A DNA stretch of 64,000 bases from Phycisphaerae bacterium. GTDB taxonomy: Bacteria > Planctomycetota > Phycisphaerae > Sedimentisphaerales > Anaerohalosphaeraceae. A model generated the notes under the pieces. That model was not told where the DNA came from. It was given only the letters and a program-made list of their open reading frames with translations, and searched no databases. Below are positions 57,438 to 64,000 of this stretch, in pieces. The stretch covers positions 1-64,000 of the forward strand of contig JAGPMT010000003.1 of the NCBI GenBank assembly GCA_018052735.1. Reading direction: 5' to 3'. Every line of letters begins with the position of its first letter. The stretch's first letter is position 1. The position numbers and the translations under genes were made by a program.

Positions 57438-58741
57438 TGGAAGCGGTTCAGAAAGCGGCGCTGGGATTTTTTTTTACAGCTCTGCTTGTTGGATTGATTG
57501 CGTGGGCAGGCAGTAACGAGGCAATCGCCAAGGGTGCCGGCACCATTGCTGCCGCAGCGCTGCCGGTGGGACTGGGTGCTGTTCCAATCCTGCGCGGCTA
57601 TCGGTTTACTGCATGGATCGCAGCGGCTGTAATTTGTCCGCTGCTTGTCCCGCATGTGTTCCTTAATCCGCAAATTACCGAGACCTTTTCGATTAATATA
57701 AACCATCCTTGGGCGGTATTGATGATTATTCAGCTGGTGATGTTCGGGATGGGTACCCAGATGAGCATCCGGGACTTTGCAGGGGTAGTCAAGATGCCGT
57801 ACCCGGTCGCCGTGGGTTTAGTTTGTCAGTTCACAATTATGCCGCTGGTGGGTTTCCTTTTGGCAAAGGTGTTCGGATTTCCGCCGGAAATCGGTGCAGG
57901 ACTTGTGCTGATCGGCTCCTGTTCCAGCGGGCTGGCATCGAATGTGATGGCGTATATGGCGTGCATCAACCTGCCGCTGTCGATCACACTGACGGCCTGT
58001 GCTACCGCATTGGCCCCTTTTATAACACCTTTTTGGCTGACGACTCTGAATACCGGCATCGAGAAAAATTTTGAGTTCGTCGATGCTATGATGTCCATTT
58101 TCAAGATTGTTATTGCTCCAATTGGCGCGGCAATGGTCCACGACCTGCTTAAGCATGCCGGACATACTCGAAAGAGGGTTGTGTATGGAATTGCCGCAGC
58201 CGGCGGTTTGTGGCTGCTGTTCCTTGCGGGAGGGGGCTGGAAAGTTATCACGAAAACTTTCCCAGTTCCTGTTTTGACGAATTGCGTCACGGTGGTCAGC
58301 TTCCTGCTGGCCGCAGTTCTGGCGGGTGTGATTTATCATTTTATTGCACTGAAAATACGCAGATTGGACAGTTTTATGCCGCGATTGTCGATGTTCGGAA
58401 TCATCTATTTTACGGCAATCGCAACTGCTTCGGGGCGTAATGAACTGCTGACTGTCGGGCTGCTGCTGTTTGCTGCGGCGGCAGCACACAACCTCATAGG
58501 TTATTTGTTAGGCTACTGGCTTAGTCGGCTGTTGGCTCTGGAGAAAAGTGATGCCCGTACAGTGGCTATCGAAGTCGGGATGCAAAATGGCGGGATGGCT
58601 TTCGGCATCGCCAGCGATTTGGGCAAGCTGGCTACGTTGGGGCTGGCCGCAGCCATTTTCAGCCCGTGGATGAATGTATCCGGATCGATTCTTGCCAATT
58701 TCTGGCGCAAGCATCCGATAAAAGATAACCGCACCCATTAA
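57434..58741 (+). CDS. Bile acid:sodium symporter (BASS) family transporter
   Basis: The protein has 435 residues, about 10-11 helices. IGSCSSGLASNVMAYMACIN and AIEVGMQNGGMAFGIA are the two crossover-helix motifs of BASS carriers. The family moves organic anions with Na+; bacterial members carry pantoate, keto acids or other carboxylates. The N-terminus has one or two extra helices compared with short bacterial BASS proteins. It overlaps the racemase-like gene by 4 bases, so it is part of that module. Its stop overlaps the stop of the convergent pectate lyase gene. Confidence 0.88.
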   Translation: MMEAVQKAALGFFFTALLVGLIAWAGSNEAIAKGAGTIAAAALPVGLGAVPILRGYRFTAWIAAAVICPLLVPHVFLNPQITETFSININHPWAVLMIIQLVMFGMGTQMSIRDFAGVVKMPYPVAVGLVCQFTIMPLVGFLLAKVFGFPPEIGAGLVLIGSCSSGLASNVMAYMACINLPLSITLTACATALAPFITPFWLTTLNTGIEKNFEFVDAMMSIFKIVIAPIGAAMVHDLLKHAGHTRKRVVYGIAAAGGLWLLFLAGGGWKVITKTFPVPVLTNCVTVVSFLLAAVLAGVIYHFIALKIRRLDSFMPRLSMFGIIYFTAIATASGRNELLTVGLLLFAAAAAHNLIGYLLGYWLSRLLALEKSDARTVAIEVGMQNGGMAFGIASDLGKLATLGLAAAIFSPWMNVSGSILANFWRKHPIKDNRTH

Positions 58742-60948
58742 TCCAGCGTATGACCTGCGGCCAGCCAATTCAAATACTCTTCAAGGTTGGTGTATCCATC
58801 GCTATCCGGATCGATTGTGCCGTCTGTGGGATCATGGGGATTTAAGTGTTGGCGTATTTCCCATTTGTTGGGCATACCGTCGCCGTCCGTGTCCCAGTCG
58901 GCGGGACGATGGATTTCCGGGTAGTCTTCCCAGCCGCCGACATCTTCTTGGGAGTCCGGAAGTCCGGGCAGCTGGGATTTGCTGCCCTTATAGATAGCGG
59001 TACCCTCACGCACCTCCTGAATCACACGCTTATCGTGATCATCCAGTACGGGTACATTGCAGCCCACATCAGCCAGCACGTTTTCATAGGCCTCTTTGGC
59101 ACTGTGTGTTCTGACATAGGATTCGAAAAAGGGTTTGGAAACTGTCACTGGCGCATCCTGATGGCCACGTATGTGCATCCCTTTAAATGGTCCTTCGGGA
59201 CCTTCCGGTCCGGCAATACCCTCCATCATGTTGCCTTCCACGTAGTACTGCTGCGGTCCAAAGGCAGGATTTTCGAATTGCGGATTAAGGTAGGTCAGGA
59301 TTTGCGATGCCGGGCCGGGCTTGTAATAGTTATTGACAAACTGGACTTCTTTGGCACCGCCGTCGGTAGTGCGATGGTTCCAGTTATAGACCACCATATT
59401 GCGGATGTCAAGGCGTCCGGCGTGGCGATTGGCTTGGTCGACGCCGCCGGCTAAGGACCAGTTGCGTCCGGCATTGTGGGCCAGCAGGTTGTGGTGGAAG
59501 CTGCCGATGTTCCCGCCGATGGAGCCTGCATAGCCGTGGCCGGTTCCGCTGCTGTAGTGGGAATGGCCTGCAATATTGAGAGCCTCGGAAATCAGGCTGC
59601 GCTGTAACGTAATGTTGCCGGCCCCGCGTGAACTGAATGCTTCGTCAATGCTCCAGGAGATTGAGCAGTGGTCCACGATGCAGTCATTGCAGCCGGCAAG
59701 ACCCATTCCGTCCATTGTCTGGCCGGTCAGGTCTCCCAGACGCAGGCGAATGAACCGCACCACTGTATCGCGACCGCCCATGCCGCCGAAGGTATAATTG
59801 CGCAGACAGATGCCTTTGCCGGGCGCTGTTTGTCCTGCAATGGTGAGATATTCGTTTTCGCTGCGGAAAATGAGTTTGGAGTTCAGACTAATAAGCCCGG
59901 AAACATCAAAAACAACGGTACGCGGCCCTGTGGATTCAACGGCCTCTCGCAGAGACCCGGGTCCGGAATCGTTGAGGTTGGTTACATGAAGCACGCGGCC
60001 GCCGCGGCCGCCGATTGCAAAGCGGCCGTATCCCTCAGCGGTGGGAAAAGCACGATGGCGAACACGGAACAGCCAAATATCCCCGCGTGTGATATTGCCT
60101 TTGTTATCAATTGAATCGACTCTCCATGCGTAGTGAAGCAGTGAATTGTGTGGTACGATAGAAGCAGAATAAGAGCTGCCGGATACCGAGGCGAGGGGTT
60201 TTGCCGCGGTGTCCAATTTGCTGACCGCGGCATCGGCTTGAAGGTCCCAAGCCATATAGATATTATGACTGACTGCTGATTGGGCGGGTGTCCAGCTCAA
60301 TGTTACCTTGCCGTCGTCGCCATTGGCGTGTCGTTCATAATTTGCCGGCTGCGGCTTGAGTGCCTTTTTGTTTGGGTCCGAAGTATCCAGCGCAAATCCA
60401 TTGAGAATAACGCAGTCACCATCCAGAGCAGTGATACGAACAACAACGGGTTCCCCGGATCGGGCTTCGAATTCGATAAAGGATGCTGCTGTCTCATCGT
60501 TGTGCTGTAATTGGCCGGAGGTGGTTTTAATACCCCCTGCTTTGCGGTCGCCAATGGAAACAGAGTAGATTCCGGCGGCGTTTTGGAAGGCGTGATGATA
60601 ACCCACAAACGTATGCGGACCGGCAGCGAGTCCTTCGATCTGAAGTTCCATAACCGCCGGCTTGACGCCGGCGGCGACAGCCCCGTCAGCTCCGACCGTA
60701 ATCCCATTGACAACGAGCGATTTATTGCCGGACAATTCAATCGACCCGCTGGGTGCACGCAGACTGACAGTCAAATTACCGAAAGACCGTTTCATATCCC
60801 CGCCCGCAGGACACCAGTTTTCCCACCCCTCCGTGCGCATATCCTGACGGCTGTCACAGTTGATATCTACGCGCAGGGGATTTGCTACCGATGAAACTGT
60901 TAAAACCGCTGTTAGCACAAGAATCACGGCTGACAAGTGATGTTTCAA
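58738..60948 (-). CDS. Secreted PL1 pectate lyase with N-terminal beta-sandwich and fibronectin-like domain
   Basis: The protein has 736 residues with a signal peptide (cleavage near SSVANP). A malectin-like beta-sandwich (about 25-185), a fibronectin-like domain (about 200-300) and the PL1 beta-helix (about 303-620) follow: AFPTAEGYGRFAIGGRGG, NLNDSGPGSLREAV, HCSISWSIDEAFSSRG, FHHNLLAHNAGRN. The C-terminus has calcium-binding segments (DTDGDGMPNKWE, DPDSDGYTNLEEYLN). The start is TTG 60948: AAAGGAG lies 6 bases before it, whereas ATG 60975 has no ribosome binding site and breaks the signal peptide. Confidence 0.9.
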   Translation of the reverse strand: MKHHLSAVILVLTAVLTVSSVANPLRVDINCDSRQDMRTEGWENWCPAGGDMKRSFGNLTVSLRAPSGSIELSGNKSLVVNGITVGADGAVAAGVKPAVMELQIEGLAAGPHTFVGYHHAFQNAAGIYSVSIGDRKAGGIKTTSGQLQHNDETAASFIEFEARSGEPVVVRITALDGDCVILNGFALDTSDPNKKALKPQPANYERHANGDDGKVTLSWTPAQSAVSHNIYMAWDLQADAAVSKLDTAAKPLASVSGSSYSASIVPHNSLLHYAWRVDSIDNKGNITRGDIWLFRVRHRAFPTAEGYGRFAIGGRGGRVLHVTNLNDSGPGSLREAVESTGPRTVVFDVSGLISLNSKLIFRSENEYLTIAGQTAPGKGICLRNYTFGGMGGRDTVVRFIRLRLGDLTGQTMDGMGLAGCNDCIVDHCSISWSIDEAFSSRGAGNITLQRSLISEALNIAGHSHYSSGTGHGYAGSIGGNIGSFHHNLLAHNAGRNWSLAGGVDQANRHAGRLDIRNMVVYNWNHRTTDGGAKEVQFVNNYYKPGPASQILTYLNPQFENPAFGPQQYYVEGNMMEGIAGPEGPEGPFKGMHIRGHQDAPVTVSKPFFESYVRTHSAKEAYENVLADVGCNVPVLDDHDKRVIQEVREGTAIYKGSKSQLPGLPDSQEDVGGWEDYPEIHRPADWDTDGDGMPNKWEIRQHLNPHDPTDGTIDPDSDGYTNLEEYLNWLAAGHTLD

Positions 60949-61032
60949 GGCTATCTCCTTTCCTGTCAATCTCATTTACACCGTAAAAGGCGAGCCGGAA
61001 CAGATAAATTAAACAGCATCAGAAGAAAACCA

Positions 61033-62592
61033 TTAGCTGATAATATCGACATTGTTATCAAAATTAGTATAGTCCACCTTTTGGCGGGGATTGGTGCCGT
61101 TGAGATATTCTTCGATATTGGTGTACCCATCCTGGTCTGCATCCTGACTGCTGTCGGAGGCTGAAGATGGATCCAAGTTATATTTTTCCTCCCAATCGTC
61201 AGGCATGCCGTCTAAGTCCCTGTCGGATGGGACTTGATCGGGTGAAAATGTATATTCCGGAAATCCGCCAACCTGATTAGGGTCACTGATAATGCCGTTG
61301 CCGGCTGTAACTTTGCCGGTTCGCACCATTTCAACTACGCGTTTGTCCACGGCATCACGGCGGGGGAGTGTGGCGCCGGATTTTGCCAGTACGTCCCTGA
61401 ATGCCTGCAGTGCTGTCTGCTGATTCACCGGCCAGCCTTCAAACGGACTGTTGACCCGTGCCATATCCAGAGTGCCCACCCCTTCCAGCAGCAGCATACC
61501 CTTCCAGTTGTCAGCGGTTACCTCAGGATATCCTTCTACGATATTGCCGGCCACATACCATTTGCCCGGGCGTTTGCCGGCTGGAGGATACCAGCTGCAG
61601 TTTTTGAACCGGTTCCCGGGGGAGTACATATCACGCTGTTCGATTCTGGCGATTATGCTTAACATATTGTCATTGGTTGCAGGTCCCGGCTTAAAGTAGT
61701 TATTAATGATATTAATAAGCGATGTCTCATCACCGCCGTCGATGGTCCGATGACGCCAGTTGAAGATAACATTGTTGCGAAAGTCAAACTCCCCGCTCAT
61801 ACCAATAGAGGGATTGCGTCCGGTGTTGCATGCAAACAGGTTATGATGAAACGTCGCATCATGGCCTCCCCAAGTCCCGCCGAATTCATGACCCGGTTTC
61901 ATCCCTTCGCTGGAGATGCAGTACTGAATAGTCAGATTTCTGGCGGGAGTTTTGACCGATATCGTTGCTGCCGGATTTTGAGGATCGGGGTATTCCATCA
62001 TCGCGCGGTAAAGCGAGAGGTTTTCATCCCGTCCCCAACTGGTCGAACAATGGTCCACAATCACATGATGGTGCGGGTGTCCGCCGATATTGTCTGATCC
62101 TTGACCTCCGGAGGTAATCCCCCGGCGAACGCGCAAGTGCCGCAGAATCACGTTGTAGGTATTAATGTCCAATGAACCGTGTGCGATGCAGATGCCGTCG
62201 CCCGGAGCGGATTGTCCAGCGATAGTGATGTGCGGATGCGTAATGGTGAGGTTGGATTGAAGCTGGATGATGCCCGCTACACGGAAAACCACGATCCGCG
62301 GTCCTTCGGTTTCGATTGCAGCACGCAGACTTCCGGGGCCGCTGTCATCCAGGTTTGTTACAAGAATGACTTTGCCCCCGCGGCCGCCTGTAGCGAACAT
62401 GCCTCCGCCCCATGCACCGGGAAAAGCGGGAATTTCAGCTGGCAACAACGGCGGCAGAGGAGGAACCATGCCGGGTTTGGGCTCCTGGACTGCGGCGGAT
62501 TGATTTTCCTCTTGGGCTTGCACCAGACCAATGAACAGAAAAGCCGCTACTAGCACAGCATCCAGCCATCTTAATACAGCACTCTTCTTCAC
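61033..62592 (-). CDS. Secreted PL1 pectate lyase
   Basis: The protein has 519 residues: a signal peptide (cleavage near LVQAQE), a short proline-rich linker (PPLPPLLPAEIP) and a PL1 beta-helix (about 55-400; AWGGGMFATGGRGGKV, NLDDSGPGSLRAAI, DHCSTSWGRDENLSLY, FHHNLFACNTGRNPSIG with the catalytic-site Arg region). A C-terminal calcium-binding stretch (DRDLDGMPDDWEEKYNLDP, DADQDGYTNIEEYLNG) follows. It is closely related to the lyase 84 bp downstream; both may share a promoter upstream of 62592. Confidence 0.92.
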   Translation of the reverse strand: MKKSAVLRWLDAVLVAAFLFIGLVQAQEENQSAAVQEPKPGMVPPLPPLLPAEIPAFPGAWGGGMFATGGRGGKVILVTNLDDSGPGSLRAAIETEGPRIVVFRVAGIIQLQSNLTITHPHITIAGQSAPGDGICIAHGSLDINTYNVILRHLRVRRGITSGGQGSDNIGGHPHHHVIVDHCSTSWGRDENLSLYRAMMEYPDPQNPAATISVKTPARNLTIQYCISSEGMKPGHEFGGTWGGHDATFHHNLFACNTGRNPSIGMSGEFDFRNNVIFNWRHRTIDGGDETSLINIINNYFKPGPATNDNMLSIIARIEQRDMYSPGNRFKNCSWYPPAGKRPGKWYVAGNIVEGYPEVTADNWKGMLLLEGVGTLDMARVNSPFEGWPVNQQTALQAFRDVLAKSGATLPRRDAVDKRVVEMVRTGKVTAGNGIISDPNQVGGFPEYTFSPDQVPSDRDLDGMPDDWEEKYNLDPSSASDSSQDADQDGYTNIEEYLNGTNPRQKVDYTNFDNNVDIIS

Positions 62593-62759
62593 AATCGCCT
62601 CCCAATCTTTTTTCTTGATAGCATTCAGGAGATTCGGATTTGCAGATAAGTCCTGTTGGATTGCAGGAGATTGTTTTAATTATCGCTTTCCAACCTCAAA
62701 TTAGCAGTGTGCAACCGCAAATATTCCAAATCTCCAATTATAAAGAACCGTATCAGAAG

Positions 62760-63632
62760 TTAACTGCTGTGTAATTGATGAGCTGCACGATACTCACGCG
62801 GCGTGCAGCCGCAAAGCTGCTTAAAGGAAGCATTGAATCGGCTCAAAGAATTGAAACCCGATTCATAAGCAATGTCCAAAATCTTATTATTTGTTGTTAC
62901 CAGCATTCGCTGTGCATGCTGAACACGGTACTGGGTAATAAAATGATTCAGCGTAACCCCAAATGTTTTTCGAAACAGATCCGCAGCGTAATCGGGATGA
63001 AGTTTTACTTCCTTGGCAATATCAGCAGTGCATATATTTTTTGTGTAATTCTGTGCAATAAACTTTGCTATACACTCAATTTTGCTGACACTCTGCGTTC
63101 CTACCGGTTTGGAGCTGCTGTTTGAAGTTCCTGAAGCAAATGCATTGCTGGCAATTAAATTAGCGGCAAGCCGCAGCAAACGTGCTTTTATTTCAAGCAG
63201 CACAATTTCATGACAATGTTCCGAATGATGCGTCATATCCTGATACCATTGCTCAAATATCTGGCGATCGGGGTATCCTGCAGAGAGCTGCTGATTTTCC
63301 TGAAGCAGCTGACCATTCAGCAGCTGTGTAATAAAGGGACTTGGAAGGTCCCAGCTAAGCACCCAAGGAAGGGGCAGCGTGATCACAAAGTAGGAATCAA
63401 TATCTTCATAGTCTACAATTTGGTGCGGCGTAGCGGCCCAGAATACGGCTGGCCTGCCGCCTTCCACAGTGACCCGTTCTCCCCAGAAAAGATATGTTAG
63501 CTGTCCTTGATCACAATAATTTAATTCAATCTCGTTGTGCTTGTCCGGCCGGTACATCAAAACCGGTTCCCAGCGTTCACAGGTAAAACCATACGGGGTA
63601 AATTCCTTGCGTTTAGGATCAAAATGGACCAT
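62760..63632 (-). CDS. AraC-family transcriptional regulator
   Basis: The protein has 290 residues. The N-terminal half is a cupin-like sugar-sensing domain (HFDPKRKEFTPYGFTCERW, GGRPAVFWAATPHQI). The C-terminal 100 residues are an AraC DNA-binding domain (CTADIAKEVKLHPDYAADLFRK, KILDIAYESGFNSLSRFNASFKQLCGCTPREYR). ATG 63632 is preferred to 63668 because it gives a conventional start, but its ribosome binding site is weak (TTAGG). Placed upstream of two pectate lyase genes on the same strand, it is their likely regulator. Confidence 0.9.
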   Translation of the reverse strand: MVHFDPKRKEFTPYGFTCERWEPVLMYRPDKHNEIELNYCDQGQLTYLFWGERVTVEGGRPAVFWAATPHQIVDYEDIDSYFVITLPLPWVLSWDLPSPFITQLLNGQLLQENQQLSAGYPDRQIFEQWYQDMTHHSEHCHEIVLLEIKARLLRLAANLIASNAFASGTSNSSSKPVGTQSVSKIECIAKFIAQNYTKNICTADIAKEVKLHPDYAADLFRKTFGVTLNHFITQYRVQHAQRMLVTTNNKILDIAYESGFNSLSRFNASFKQLCGCTPREYRAAHQLHSS

Positions 63633-64000
63633 GAACCTAAGAATATGGTAGATTATTATATAAATCAAGCGAAAATATTCTATTTTCTTGTAAATTTTTA
63701 TTGTATGATTAGTGCAGACAGTTAAGCATATTGATTCACCAAAGTTTATAAAAATATAATTTTTGACTTAAAAAATATGGTTTTTTTAACACGATTTTAT
63801 CGCATGACTCAGATAGACTACGATTCTGCTGAGATTAATTATATTGATTATAATGAGTTGTATTAAATCAGGAAGGATTGGTTTTTTGGGGAAAAGTCCC
63901 AAATCAATTTTTTTTTAATGGGTATATTTGATAAATGCTGGCCAATTTCATACTATATCTATAATGTCGAGATCGAATCAATCGATTGCTGTTCTCCAAG
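63633..64000. other. AT-rich intergenic region at the window edge
   Basis: No gene is visible. A small inverted repeat TTGGG...CCCAA (about 63886-63903) is followed within a few bases by a run of nine T residues, terminator-like on the plus strand but without an upstream gene. The regulator's promoter is presumably here; no convincing -35/-10 pair was found. Confidence 0.4.

Overview
The window looks like a chromosomal piece of an anaerobic, pectin-degrading planctomycete of the Phycisphaerae/Sedimentisphaerales type. This is an inference from gene content: PEP-CTERM tails (VPEPATLVLLGLGG...), several pseudopilin-like proteins with the GFTLIELLVVIAIIALLL start, ECF sigma factors next to FecR-like or membrane-anchored partners, many DNRLRE/PKD/dockerin-like surface proteins, and a dense set of polysaccharide-degrading enzymes. 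No ribosomal or other taxonomic marker except one tRNA is present.

Layout. 1-738: non-coding or doubtful DNA with a terminator hairpin and a degenerate 24-bp repeat. 739-1935 (-): XylR-type regulator with its own promoter. 2247-7558 (+): four secreted proteins, two with PEP-CTERM tails and two DNRLRE/PKD proteins with dockerin-like tails; one of the latter is cut by an in-frame TAG. 7678-9759 (+): pseudopilin and Gfo/Idh/MocA oxidoreductase. 9817-19614 (+): a pectin operon in which three of four proteins are two-enzyme fusions (esterase + pectin methylesterase, GH28 + GH105, PL10 + CE12), plus a 1222-residue DUF4450-like protein. 19695-25079 (+): ECF sigma, FecR protein, pseudopilin and a large surface protein. 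25218-28367 (+): multidomain PL1 pectate lyase. 28549-34545 (-): operon of an NRAMP-like transporter, SDR, FAD protein and GH43. 34665-36439 (+): GT2 and STELLO-like glycosyltransferase pair, probably leaderless. 36436-38135 (-): ECF sigma and an anti-sigma/pseudopilin hybrid. 38369-40044: tRNA-Phe(GAA), a PEP-CTERM gene, a 26-bp tRNA-Phe duplication and a truncated transposase, which together look like the scar of an integrated element. 40187-44518 (-): exported GH78 and a pseudopilin. 45341-58741 (+): eight-gene operon GH78, GH2, GH127, GPH symporter, split transketolase, Asp/Glu-racemase-like protein and BASS transporter. 58738-62592 (-): two PL1 pectate lyases. 62760-63632 (-): AraC regulator.

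How it fits together. Exported lyases, hydrolases and esterases would cut homogalacturonan and rhamnogalacturonan, GH78/GH2/GH127/GH43 would trim L-rhamnose, galactose, L-arabinose and xylose side chains, the GPH and BASS carriers would import products, and the split transketolase would feed a sugar phosphate into central metabolism. A 22-bp-period direct repeat (GCGCAAAAT half-sites) before two secreted-protein genes and one pseudopilin gene, plus one half-site in the XylR promoter, suggests a small XylR regulon. The most interesting items are that operator family, the split-transketolase module, the anti-sigma/pseudopilin hybrid, the NRAMP-like operon, the fused pectinases and the tRNA-Phe scar.
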